Below, piece after piece: positions 35,001-46,112 of a stretch of 64,000 nucleotides of DNA. Each line of letters starts with the position of its first letter. The stretch's first letter is position 1. The position numbers and the translations under genes were made by a program. The DNA is from Guadua angustifolia (Eukaryota; Streptophyta; Magnoliopsida; Poales; Poaceae): assembly GCA_036346375.1 (NCBI GenBank), contig CM070503.1, forward strand, positions 5,332,001-5,396,000. Reading direction: 5' to 3'. The notes beneath the pieces were generated by a model. The model saw only the letters and a list, made by a program, of their open reading frames with translations. It was not told where the DNA came from and did not search any database.

Positions 35001-35268
35001 AATTACAAGATGACCATGAAGCTAGATATAACTACCTTCCGGAAAAGTAAAGTATTACTTTCTCTGTTTAAAAATATAAAATGTATTTTAGTTTTACACA
35101 ACGATTAAGGTTACAATAAAATTAAAAAGGTATGATAAAAAATGAGTTAGGTACCCAACTTAATTGTCTTGTAAAATAAGTATACTTTTTGTGTGGGTGG
35201 TAATGAATAAATGTATACGATAAAGAGAGAATAAGTAGTGCTATAGCAAAAAACCTTTATTAAATCTA

Positions 35269-38200
35269 TGTCACGTTATGAATTTTTCGATTTCCTGAGT
35301 TTGAAAATTCAAAATCTGAACCGTGGCAATATTCTCGAATTAAATACAACTTAAATTGAATTTTTAAAGTCGTCAAGAATTTAATTTGATTAAATTATAC
35401 CTCAAATTAATTATTTCTTATTTTATTTAGGTTCCTTGTATTTCATTGGTTTTTTCGTATTTTTGGGGATTTTTCTGAATTTATTTGTTATTTATTCGGA
35501 TTTATTGAAGTTTATTCGGATTTTATGGAATTATTTAATTTGGAAATAAATTCCAAACTCTTTTTCTTCTCTGGGTCAATTCTTTCAAATAGATCCGATC
35601 ATGTCCACCGAGTCACGCTACCAACTCAAGACCGCATAGCCCAATCACCAGAACCCTAGATCGAAAGTGAACCTCGACTGTTGATATCAATCCAACGATC
35701 GCCATTCACCAATCATTTCAACACGACCATGAAACCCTAGATCCGCCCGTCTGATCCCGATCCCTGCGATCATCAACGCTACGTCGCTCGAATAGCCGCC
35801 ACGCCACAGTCTGTGGCACCGACCAACCTTGGCATCCGCGCTTTTTCCGCTGTTCTAAACTATTTAAGCTCGCTCCGATTTCAGCGCCGCACTCTCCTCT
35901 CCACGCCGCCCATTTTACCCTAACTCTCATCGCCGGAGACGCCGTCTGGAGACCGCTAGACCTCGCCGGAGTTAGCTAGTGAGCCAAAGATCTTCTCCGC
36001 CGTATTCCTTCGCCTACGGTGAGTCTCCGCCGCCCCTTTTGGTACCAGTGAGTTCACCTCTTCACACTCTTCCGGAAACCCTAACTCTTCTGCTTCCTCA
36101 TTGTTCATTCGCGGATCGTCTCGTCTTCTCCAGCTCGGTGGCTTGCCACTTGCCGCCGTCGTTCTTCCTCCGCATAAATATCGGCCATCCGATCGACGAA
36201 GAACGCCAGATCTGCATCACAATCCTTCGGTAAATCCCGAGCCAGTCACGCCTTGCTGTCTGCCACGTTATGGTTATGTGCTCGCCGCGTGTCGCCACGT
36301 GTAGTCCATGTGTGCGCCACACCGCTAGATCCCTATGATCATCCACGTCGGCGACGCTGCCGCCGTGTCACGCACGCGCGTCACCCAAACCGCCAGTGGA
36401 GCCACGCGCGCACACGCCGGGCGCCACCGTGAGGTCTTGAGTCGCGTGGTTGATGCGTTGGCATCGCCACCTCACCCTAACTCGACACATGTCGCCACGT
36501 CGATGCCACGCCACCGTAAAATCCCGCTGGTGCCACGCCGCCCTAGCGTCTCGCGTGTCGCCCACATCATCGCCGCATCATTGCCACCTCGGTTTTAGAT
36601 GCTCGCATGGCGCTCACGTCATCGCCACCTCACCGCCACGTGTTTTCCTCTGTGGCGCCACGCCACCACCATCAAGACCAAATATTTGGTCACCGACATA
36701 AGGGGTCCACCGGTCAGCCACAATCAATATTCTGATTTAATCCCGAATTTCCGAATATTCAACCAATCCCATGCCGACACATGTCACAGTTTGTTATTTT
36801 CCCCATTTTCTTTCCATTTAAACTTCGGAAGCCCCGCTCTCCTCCGTTCGAACTCCGATTTGAACGATTCAAATTTATAAATTCATCTAAAATCAAGATC
36901 TATCTGTTGGTGTCATTTTTATGAATTTTTGAATTTTATTTATTTCTGTTTATTTATTGTTTTGCCTCGATTCGCAGTGTTTCAAGGTGTGTAGACGCAT
37001 TTAAGGTTGAGCGAGAGGAGCATCCAGCAGAGGTTGCAAAGAATGTAGAGGTTGAAGGCAAGTCTCCTTGACCATATTGAACCCAAGTTTATGAAATGCT
37101 ATTTTGTTTTTAATTATTGCATGCATATATTTTGCATATCGTACTTTAATGCCATTTTAATGCTTAGCTATATTCCAATTTTGTTATGCCACATTGACAT
37201 TCAACTTGACAACCTTTGACACCTTAGGAAAACTAATTATCAGAATTAATGGTAATCATTTTGATTATGGGACGGTAGAAAAATGCTTAGCCATGCTTAA
37301 TCACGTCGGTACCTTACCATTATGGAAATGATTTCATTCTTGATTCAAAATGAATTGTGGAAATTATGGCAATTGGTGTTGCCGGTATGAATTTGAAATT
37401 AAAAGTGAAAATGATTTAGACCGGGCGGATTGGTTGAATGGCGGTGCGGATGCACAAAATTTTGAATGTGAATGTCCGCCTAGTCAATTAAGGACCGGTC
37501 GTAGTGTTACCTTGGGCCATGCTATACAAGACAACCACATGTCTATATGGGTACAACTCGGCTAAATAATTTGCATGTATCGTTATTTGACTTCGCCATA
37601 AATTTGTCAAGCGAGTTTGTCGAGATGACACTTGCAAGGCGTAAGGGGGCTGTGAGAGCGAAACCTTAGCGGGTGAAGTCGGTGAGTATATGCATTGTAA
37701 AGGCCTTGTCATGATCTCCTACGCACACACCAAAGGAAGTGTGTCAATAGCTTGGCGCAAAGGGTTGATCATGTCGTGTGGGTAAAGTGTACCAGCTCTG
37801 CAGAGTCTTAAAAACTACTTGAGTAGCCGTGCCTACGGATAAGGGCAAGCGTGGAACGCTTTCACATAGTAGATTTTCTGGTTTTTGGTTTTAAAATGGA
37901 AAATGATGGATTTGGTTTAAAATGAAAAAATGTGGTTGGGAATCCGTGAGCGGCTGGAGCTCCCGGATTTAGTTTGACGGCTAGAGCCAACCAGGTAGTT
38001 GGAACCTGGAAAATTGTTATACTTCAAGTTTAATTATTTATGCTAATTACATTTTGTTAAATGCTATTTTATGAAATTATTACTTGTATTTAAATTTCAA
38101 TTTCGCTTTATGCAAATGAACCCTATATACTTCCTTTGTTCAAGCCATGCATTTAGTTATTGCATTACATACAAACAATATATTTTTAAACAAGGTCATT

Positions 38201-38490
38201 TAAATTGTAGACTTTATATTTGTAAATAGAGTGAGTACTAAAATAGCTATTTTCGTGCGTCATTGCACGTGAAATTTCCGGTAAATCTGAGCCGAAACTA
38301 CTCGGTAGTCGACGACAGCAAGCCCAGAGTCAGCGGCTGACAGTCAAATCGACCAGAGACACGGTCAAGTTCTTATGTTAATTAAGCAAAAGGGAACTCG
38401 TTCGGTCTATGTGTATTTAAAATGACATAGCGAGCTTTGAATCGAAAAGATTCAAAGGGTACAGTAAAGGAGCGCGTAAGCACACATGTA
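35269..38490 (+). mobile_element. Long LTR or truncated gypsy-type element
   Basis: It starts TGTCACG exactly where tandem unit B ends, a common start for long grass LTRs. GC-rich promoter-like sequence (35640-36700) is followed by AT-rich and mixed noncoding sequence with phrases typical of long gypsy LTRs (AGCTCTGCAGAGTCTTAAAA at about 37792, GAGCGGCTGGAGCTCCCGG at about 37948). No gag or pol motif was found. The expected CGTGACA end was not seen, so the right side is probably truncated near a MITE at about 38491. Open frames here are not supported as genes. Confidence 0.45.
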
Positions 38491-38647
38491 ATAAAGGTCT
38501 ATTTGAGGGAGCCGTAAATTTTTTAAAAAGCTATTTTTAGACTTTCTAGATTGAAAAGTAGCTGTAACTTTTATAAGAGACTATTTAACAAATGGCTGAT
38601 TTTTCTCAGCAATAAGTTACAAAGCGAGGCTAACCCAGCTTGTAACT
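38491..38647 (+). mobile_element. MITE family X, copy 1
   Basis: It reads AATAAAGGTCTATTTG ... TTTTATAAGAGACTATTTAA ... TCAGCAATAAGTTACAAAGC ... CTTTT. The reverse complement of 45825-46112 shows the same order of motifs (AATAAAGGTCTGTTTGG, TTTATAAGAGATCATTTAA, TTAGCAATAAACTGCAAAAG). It is noncoding and adjoins the Helitron-like copy at 38652. Confidence 0.55.
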
Positions 38648-38651
38648 TTTA

Positions 38652-39343
38652 TATATAAGTGGAGAGGATTGGAGGCCATTTAGGGATGCCACCTCACCCC
38701 CTCGCGAAAAGGTCCTCCGGAAAATTAGAAATTGTGTTTAGGTCCTTTCGACGGTTTTTTAATAAAAATAGACTCGAAAAATATCGAAATTACGTTTTGG
38801 TCCCTCTGTGGTTTACATTTAAGTCCTCTCGGTGGTTTTTAGTGGAACGGACCCTAGAAAAAAATACTTTAGGTCCCTCTACAGTTAAAAAAAAACACAG
38901 ATTCGTCGAAAATTTATAGCAACCCATAGATTTACCAACGGGTCGTAACTGTGGTTTTCTAAAAAAAAACAGATTCGTCGAAGGTTTATAGCAGCCCATA
39001 GATTCCCCGACGGGTCCTAACGACACATATTTTTTAAAACGAATATGAAAACCGAAAATACGATCAAATTTCTCGAATTACACAAAAAAACAGCCATTGT
39101 TTTCTAAAAAAACGCAAATTCATCGAAGATTTATATTGGCCCATAGATTCGCCGGCGGGCTCTAACAGCGGTTTTCTAAAAAAAAATACAAATTCGAAGG
39201 TTTATAACAGCTTATGGATTCGCCGACGGGTCCTACCAACCTATTTTTTTAAAAAATAGGAAAACCGAAAATACAATCAAATTTCTCAGATTTTTTACGT
39301 TACATCGTTATACACGACGACGTAGCGCCTTATTCCGGCTAGT
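38652..39343 (+). mobile_element. Helitron-like repeat family, copy 3 with intact 3' end
   Basis: It has the same start (AAGTGGAGAGGATTGGAGGCC) and interior units as the copies at 30655 and 34315. It ends CGTAGCGCCTTATTCCGG then CTAG|T at about 39339-39343. Fewer indels separate it from copy 1 than separate copy 1 from copy 2, although copies 1 and 2 lie in a younger tandem duplication. Confidence 0.6.
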
Positions 39344-39631
39344 AAGGACTTAAGGAGCTTGGAATTAGACGAAGCTGATCTCGACCAATTTGGTAGAAAG
39401 CTGATACCTGATCGAATTGAACCAGTGATGAAGTTTACCACGCATGTGCAAATAATAAGTAGTGAAACATCAATGATCAAAATGTGCATGTCCGCTCGCA
39501 CAAAAATAAATTTCTGCCATGCTAGTGTTTTTCTAGAACTGCAAAAGTATTATTCATCGTAGACTTTTTTGTGTTGCAGCAATTAGTACTACTAGACTTC
39601 ATAGTTTGTTACGACTTACGAGTGTCAGCGT

Positions 39632-40143
39632 GGGGTGTTTGGTTTGTAGCCTTGAATGGCCATGCCAATACATTGGTCATGATCAATCCATGGCACGACC
39701 TTTGTGTTGGTAAATTTGGACCATTTGGATGATAACCAATGTTCCATGATCAATGTGAGTCAATAAAAAAAATAAAAAATTGTAAAATATTTAAAATGGG
39801 TTGCTTACAATTTTAGATGAATTATAAAATTTGTTTCATATAATTTGGACATCATATGAAATTTACACAAATTTTACACGAACCTATACAACTAGCATCA
39901 GCTAGCTAGTGCACGCTCACATGTGCTTCTGCCGATGGGCCCGAACCAACGTTGGCGCGTTGGCGAGACGATGGCGCCAGATTTGTTCGCCATCGCCAAC
40001 ACCAGCTTTGTTGTTTACTATAGATGGTCATGACCTTTGGTTGACAGAGCTAGCCTTTTGATGGCAGCAAACTAAACGAGCTTCAAATCAAGATGATATG
40101 ATTAAAATTTGGCATGGCAAACAATGGTTGTAAACCAAACAGA
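39632..40143. mobile_element. TIR element with GTGTTTGGTTTGTAGCC ends
   Basis: The left end GGGTGTTTGGTTTGTAGCC (39632) and the inverted right end CTGTTTGGTTTACAACC (to 40143) form imperfect terminal inverted repeats. The similarity continues inward (GGCCATGCCAAT versus GCCATGCCAAA). About 510 bp, noncoding, probably a hAT- or PIF-type non-autonomous element. Confidence 0.55.
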
Positions 40144-40504
40144 CATGGACAATGATGGTTTAAGCCGATCTAGTCCCGAGGAGCAACCACACGGGTCTTC
40201 TGGAACAAGTACAACCAGGACCAGGACCAGGACCAGCTTCTTCCCCATCATGGTCCAATGGTGGAGGTGAGATCCAAAACAAATGTACGTCAACCGTGGC
40301 AAACTGTCAATGATGACCATTCTAGAGCTTCCCGTGGTTCTCCTATTTGGCAAACTTCAGAGGAGGGAGCCCGGATGGACATGCACAATGGAAACACTAG
40401 TCGCGGATGGGGAAAAACACAACCTTTAGCAGTACGAGAATATTAAACATTGGCGATCACCGGTAACACTAAGGAAGGTTGAATCCCTAAGTAAATGAAG
40501 CTTA

Positions 40505-41160
40505 CTAGGTTGAGCCTCGCGCGATGCCGCGTCGTGAGGAAAAATTCTGGCACGAGTTTGCGATACCGCGCCGTGAGAAAAAATTTGGCACAAGTTTTTT
40601 GCATATTGAATTTGTGGAATCACGGATCTCTTTTTTCAAAACAACTGGCGAAAGTGTCTATTTACGATTCTAATTTTTTTTAAATCTTCCGGATTGAAAG
40701 AACCATCGCTTTTTTTTTGCAAAATAACAAGTGGAAGCGACGAAAGGACATAAACGCGATTTCCAATTTGGTTATAAATCTTCAACGAATCTGTGTTTTT
40801 TTAGAAAACCGCGCCCCTGATGAATCCGCTTTTTTTTAGAAAACCGCGTGGAGGGATATAAACGTATTTTCTTTTTTTTGGGTCTATTTCCAAAAAAATC
40901 AACAAAAGGACCTTAACGCGATTTCTAATTCAGTTATAAACCTTTGGCGAATCTGCGTTTTTCTAGAAAACCGCTCGGAGGGACCTAAAAGTAATTTTGA
41001 TATTTTTCGGGTCTATTTTACTAAAATAATCGCCGAAAGGACCTAAACATGTTTGCCGAAAGGACCTAAACGCGGTTTTCGAATTTTCGAAGGGGCTCGC
41101 CGTGGGCACGACATGTGGATGGGCTCAGCATCCGACAATCCCAGGCCATATTATATAGTC
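40505..41160 (-). mobile_element. Short non-autonomous Helitron, minus orientation (second copy)
   Basis: On the minus strand it ends CGCG-GCAT-CGCG, AGGCTCAAC and CTAG (40505-40508), as in the element at 24851. The interior has repeated GACGAAAGGAC.TAAACGCG and AAAACCGCG units. The far end reads TGACTATATAATATGGCC on the minus strand. Confidence 0.55.
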
Positions 41161-41452
41161 AATATGTGCAAGGGATTGTCACATGATTGCCAAAGAGATC
41201 GAGAAACCATATGTACTAGAAACGCAATTTGTTCAAATCGCAGCACGGGATTCGTATTCGCGGTTCACCATTTTTTCTTTCAATTTCCACTTCGAACACG
41301 AATACCGTATCCTAAACTGGTTCGCGTTCGACAAATCCAATTTGCAATTTGTGTGTTTTTACAACAAATCCAGTAACTATGAAAGAAACTAAGAAAGTAA
41401 CAATGACCAAGTTACTAACTCAATTCTCACAGGATGAGGAGATTTTTTGATA

Positions 41453-41524
41453 CAGAAATACTAGGGAACGGTATATTGTTCCCTAGCTTTCTAACGGTAT
41501 GCGTTGTTGGTCTTGTTCATGTGC
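41453..41524. repeat. ~72-bp direct repeat, left copy (right copy 43539-43613)
   Basis: CAGAAATACTAGGGAACGG ... CTAACGGTATGCGTTGTTGG ... TTCATGTGC is repeated about 2.09 kb downstream with small changes. After removal of the inserted solo LTR, similarity may continue a few bases (GTGCCCAGCACGTCGAC versus GTGCCTGGTGCATCGAC). Each copy abuts a different transposon. Confidence 0.8.
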
Positions 41525-43158
41525 TGAAGGATCAAGTTGGCCTAGAGGGGGAGGTGAATAGGTAACTTTTTAAATTTTTAGATTTAGTTACAGAAAAGTT
41601 ATTTTATTTAAGAAAAGAGCTAACAAATACAAGATGGTAGAAAATTTAGCACAAGTCAATAATAACAACGGAAAGGTAACACAGAAACAAGAATAAACAC
41701 AGGAGACGCAAAAATTTTATCCCGTGGTTCAGAACCACTCTCCTACTACACATTAGAGCACTTCTCTCGAAATATAGCTCCTCCAAAACTAGTCGCGGTA
41801 GCTTTGGTCTTCACTCGGGTAACTCTTTCACTATTCCGATGAGGTGAGTTCCAAACCTCTCACAATCAAGGTGGCCTTCCACAAGCTCCCTTGGACAGGT
41901 CACACATTCACTGCCTCCAAACCGTTTAGGACCACTAAGATCCAAGAGTAATAGATTATGCACCAGTTATGTCTCTTGATTCACTCAGCATAACACTATT
42001 AGACTAAGTTTGGAGCTAAAATACTTAGAAAGTGTTAAGAATTAGAGTTCAAAAATGAAGCACAGTCTCCTTGGTGGAATGAAAGCTCTAAGGATGCTAA
42101 AATATCTAGGAGATCATAAAGTTCTATGGTAAATGGTTCAGGAAATGCTTATATAAACATTTGGAATGAATATAGCCGTTACATCTACCACTGTAACCGT
42201 TGAAATGTGTCAGACTATCAAAAACCAGGATTATATATTTGCAACGGACTTAGCAAAATAATCTAGCGATATTGATCCTGTGTACTCCGAACCAATTTCA
42301 GATTATTTACGCCGGACTGAAAATATTTGGTCCGTCGTACATAGGATGAATGGATGTTTTGGTCCGGTGAAAAGAAGGTGAATTTGACATGCGCGCTAGA
42401 CCGAATAGTTTAGTCCGTCGTAGATGGATTTCAAAGAAGTTTACAACAACGGATCTTTTGAAATAACATAAGGGTTTAACCAAAAGGAATGCTTTTGCAC
42501 CAGATTGAATTTTGTGTTAGCAGAATTTGGTCTAGTGTAAATGGTGTGTGTTCGGTTTGCATTAAAACAAAGGATTCTTTCACCATGGTCTTAAGAAATA
42601 AAAGGTCCGACGAAAATGACTTGCACCAAACTGAATTTTTGTTAAGAAATTTTAGTCCGTCGTGAATGGGACGGGCTCGGTAAGGATTTTGACTAAGTAT
42701 GTTTTGGCGCTAGACTAAAGTAGGAATAGTCCGCGCGAGAGTAAAGTTTTGGACTAAAGTTGCGCCGGACCTAAGAGATGAGCAAATGAAGTTTAGTCCG
42801 GAACACACTTAGACTTTTTTTTATGGGGTGAAGGATTGGTTCAAGATAAAGAATGATTAAGAAATTTTAACTCCAAGCAGTCTGATTTAGTCTTAAGCCT
42901 TATGAACCAAAGTTCTTACTTGTACAAAGTCCCCCTTTATAGTACGGCCAAAACAAAAAATAATCCTAACTACTTGACTTGAATCATCTCTTAAGCCAAA
43001 AACTAGTAACACAGAGACTTGATCTTGTCCTTTCAGTAGAAACTTCTTTGACGCTCAAATCAATATTCTTTATAGCTTAGAGATTATTCTCTTAGTCATC
43101 AACACTAAAACCATATAATTAAACATGATAAAAGAATTAGGGGGCCTAGACGCTATCA
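41525..43158 (-). mobile_element. Solo LTR of a copia-type element, 1.63 kb
   Basis: It is bounded by TG...CA (TGAAGGATCAAG ... GACGCTATCA) and flanked by perfect 5-bp direct repeats TGTGC at 41520-41524 and 43159-43163. Read on the minus strand it begins TGATAGCGTCTAGGCCCCC, the same class as the LTR start at 9518. The other end carries CCTAGAGGGGGAGGTGAATAGG on the plus strand. There is no internal domain, so it is a solo LTR left by recombination. Interior motifs with GTCCGTCG and GGACTAA are reiterated. Confidence 0.8.
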
Positions 43159-43200
43159 TGTGCCCAGCACGTCGACTCGATCACGCACAAATCTACAGAC

Positions 43201-43309
43201 ACGGATCCTCTGTAGTTATTTTTCTCTGCCGTTGGGTCACTGCAGGTGGGCCTTTTGCTGCGTGAGACCCACCTGTCAGTGACCAGCAGCAACTGCAGAG
43301 GATCTCCGT
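43201..43309. repeat. 109-bp hairpin (mini-MITE)
   Basis: The left arm ACGGATCCTCTGTAGTT ... GGGTCACTGCAGGTGGG pairs with the right arm CCCACCTGTCAGTGAC ... AACTGCAGAGGATCTCCGT. The arms are about 50 bp with a short loop. Such GTCACTGACAGGTGGG hairpins are common near grass genes. Confidence 0.7.
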
Positions 43310-43619
43310 CCCAAATCTACTCCATCAAACATGCCCGTACGTATGTAAGCATGCATGCGTCTACAGTGTCCTCAGACTCCAATAGCGCTCAGTATATACC
43401 AACGTATACGTATGCATGCTAAATTGCTCATAGGCTATTTTCTGCTCCATACCATGCATACAAGATACAATGTGTTGGACTCGTGTATGTATTGTACCAC
43501 GTTACGAGTAGCATACGTACGTGGCCACTAAATTAAAACAGAAACACTAGGAAACTGTATACCATTCCCTAGCTTTCTAACGGTATGCGTTGTTGGCTTT
43601 GGTTCATGTGCCTGGTGCA

Positions 43620-45025
43620 CAGGGATGAACTTTTCGTTTGAGAAAAAAATTCGGGACAGGCCGAAATCCGAAATTTCGGCGAAATTGCATATTTCGACGG
43701 ACAAGATTCAAAATTCAAATCCGGTTTGATTTCCACCGAAATTTTCTGAAATTCGCCGAAAATACCCCGAAATTTGCCCAAATTGGACTGACTGAAAATT
43801 GATTCAAACGACGCCGAAAAATTTTGAAATTTTTTTGTAGGTTCCTGCCACATTAGAGATGTTCTCATAAAAATTTCAGGTGATTATCAGATCTGCGCAA
43901 TTTTTAAAAATTCAAATACTGATACTATGTAGATGAAACGTTGATTGGCAAGTTTGAACCGGATGAAAAATAGTACAAACGATGTTAGAAAGTTTTGAAA
44001 TTTTTGTGGAGATTCCTGACATACTTATGATATATATGGAAAAATTTCAGATGATTATCAAATGTGAGAAATTTTTAAAAATTAAAACACAGAGAGTTGA
44101 AAACTAGTACTTTGAATGTCAGAATTTTTATAAATTCCTGGAGAAATATTTTGATCTAAAAATTTTACATAAGAATCCTCAGCTCAAATAAATTTTAAAA
44201 ACAAAATTTCAAAAATTTATAAAAATATTTGTGTTGACTGATAAATCCAAAATAGAAAACAGAAATATGTACACAGTACATTGTCAGAATTTTTATAAAT
44301 TCCTGGAACAATATATGGAGCTGAAAATTTTAAATAAGGATCATTACCTGAAATAAACTTGAAAACAAATTTTAAAAAGTTTAAAAATATTTGAATTGTC
44401 TGATAAATCAAAATCCGAAATCTGAAAACTGTGCAGAGCAGATTGCAATCATATAAGTTCAGTGCTTACTGCATTGATAGATTTTATTGAGCAAACAAAG
44501 AAAATTTAAATTTTTTTAAAATTTTATATAATGGTACTGAGAAAATTATTAATATGTCATAAAAATTTCAGATCATGATCACACCGGAGAAAATTTGTAA
44601 AAATCTAATAACTTTACTGTCCCAATTATGTCCATTCGGTTTTTATTTTTAAAGATAACAAATGATGTTAAATTATTTTGAAAATTTTTATATATGATCC
44701 CAAACTACTAAGAATGGTACCATAATTTTTTCACATCATTATCAAGCTTTTAAAAATTCTTAAAAATCTGACAAGGTTTCTGCCCAAATTTTAAAAATCT
44801 CAAAAATTAGTTTTTCATCAAATTTTCATGGAACAAGACTTTCTTAAGGGTTATTGGACCCATTCCGTTCAAATCCGGCCAAAAAATTTGAAAATCTGGA
44901 CTCCAAACCCGAAATTTCGGCGAAATTTAACCGAATTTCGCCGAAATTCCGAAATTACTGTAGCAGCACTGTAGCAAAATCAATTTTTTTAAAACTTTTG
45001 AAATTCGCCGGTTTTTGGATCCCTG
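43620..45025. mobile_element. Ac/Ds-like hAT element, 1.4 kb, non-autonomous
   Basis: The ends CAGGGATGAAC (43620) and the inverse CAGGGATCCAA (ending 45025) match the Ac/Ds terminal repeat CAGGGATGAAA closely. Perfect 8-bp target duplications CTGGTGCA flank it at 43612-43619 and 45026-45033. Both subterminal regions carry repeated CGAAATTTCGGCGAAATT motifs in opposite orientation, like transposase-binding repeats. The interior is AT-rich and noncoding, with reiterated AGAATTTTTATAAATTCCTGG phrases. Confidence 0.9.
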
Positions 45026-45273
45026 CTGGTGCATCGACATGGGTGCCCATGTTGTAGTCCATCCGGAGTTCCGACAGTCTATACAGCTGACGCCTTTGTT
45101 ATCAAGTCGCTGAGCTGCATCATGGAGCCCATCATTGTGTTTCGGCGAAATGCTTAGAGCTCTACGGTAGACACCGGTGATATGTTTGTTTGCCAGCTGC
45201 TTGATAAGAAATTAAGGTCGACTTCCTGGCCCTCTGAGCATGCATGCACACATGCTCTAGTAATTTGATTGTG

Positions 45274-45361
45274 AGTTTTGGATCTGTGTCTAATCTAGAC
45301 CTAGCCCGCAGGTGTCAAGTTTTGGATCTGTGTCTAATCTAGACCTAGCCTGCAGGTGTCG
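45274..45361. repeat. 44-bp tandem duplication
   Basis: Two adjacent 44-bp copies (45274-45317 and 45318-45361) of AGTTTTGGATCTGTGTC... differ at two positions. An open frame of 90 codons (45356-45628) follows, with no recognisable domain. Confidence 0.95.
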
Positions 45362-45824
45362 ATGTCGGTGTATTCTGGGTGCGCATCGCTGGCCACTACT
45401 GGGAGAGCTTGGCGCGCGGCAAGGAGGAAAGAGCAGTGCCGGCCATGGTGTCGTGCCAAGCGCATGGCCGCGCGGCTTTGTGTGGTGGTGGTGGATGCGT
45501 TCAACTACGAGCAGCCATGGCGTGCAATTGAGTGGGCTCATGCGGTGGTATCTGAGTTGGCCTGCAATGACAATGGTGTGAGCTCTAGCTTTGACGGCCT
45601 TGGCGTGAGCTCAAAAACTAGCTTCTAGATCCATACAAGTATTTTTTTTCATCTACTTCATTGTTGCATGAGCCGGTGGCATGCGAGTTGGGCTCAATCG
45701 TGAGATCTGTCGGTGGCGATGATGAATCGGCTGACAAAGAAGGTGGAATTAACCTGGGGAAAGAGAGAAACGAAGAATTGAAGTTGAAATGAGTCAACGA
45801 GATTAGAGTGTTATGAGACTTTGG

Positions 45825-46112
45825 TCCTTTTTGGGAGGGTTTAAAGACAGTTTTAACTTCTAAAAAGACTGTAAACCTTCTCAAACAGTTCATTTTTAAA
45901 GAGGCTTTTGACATAAGGCAAAAGCCATATATAACTAACAAAAAATAAAAGCTGAAAGCCGGACTAAACCTACTTTTGCAGTTTATTGCTAAGAGAAAAT
46001 AGCTATTTATTAAATGATCTCTTATAAAAAAAACTATAAATGCTTTTCAGCTCATAAAACAAAAAACACATCTTTTCAAAAAAGCTATAGCTCACCAAAC
46101 AGACCTTTATTA
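45825..46112 (-). mobile_element. MITE family X, copy 2
   Basis: On the minus strand it starts AATAAAGGTCTGTTTGGTGAG and shares the motif order of 38491-38647. The plus-strand end GGTCCTTTTTGGGAGGG is a plausible imperfect partner of the other terminus. Noncoding. Confidence 0.5.

Larger units (their letters stand above)
31634..35268 (+). repeat. 3.6-kb direct tandem duplication, unit B
   Basis: Unit B starts CCTAGGAAAAGG at 31634 and ends TTAAATCTA at 35268, directly before an LTR beginning TGTCACG. Order and content equal unit A. The local offset drifts between about 3636 and 3660, showing compensating small indels. Long stretches are identical (for example around 34261-34440), while differences cluster at CAG, CTG and CCG triplets. 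Confidence 0.95.

Noticed and set aside
39359..39562. 67-codon frame (MELDEADLDQF...) after the Helitron-like copy
   Set aside because: It looks protein-like in composition but has no recognised domain and no flanking exon; it may be a gene scrap.
45356..45628. 90-codon frame next to the 44-bp duplication
   Set aside because: No family is recognised, the start depends on the duplicated sequence, and another frame overlaps it.
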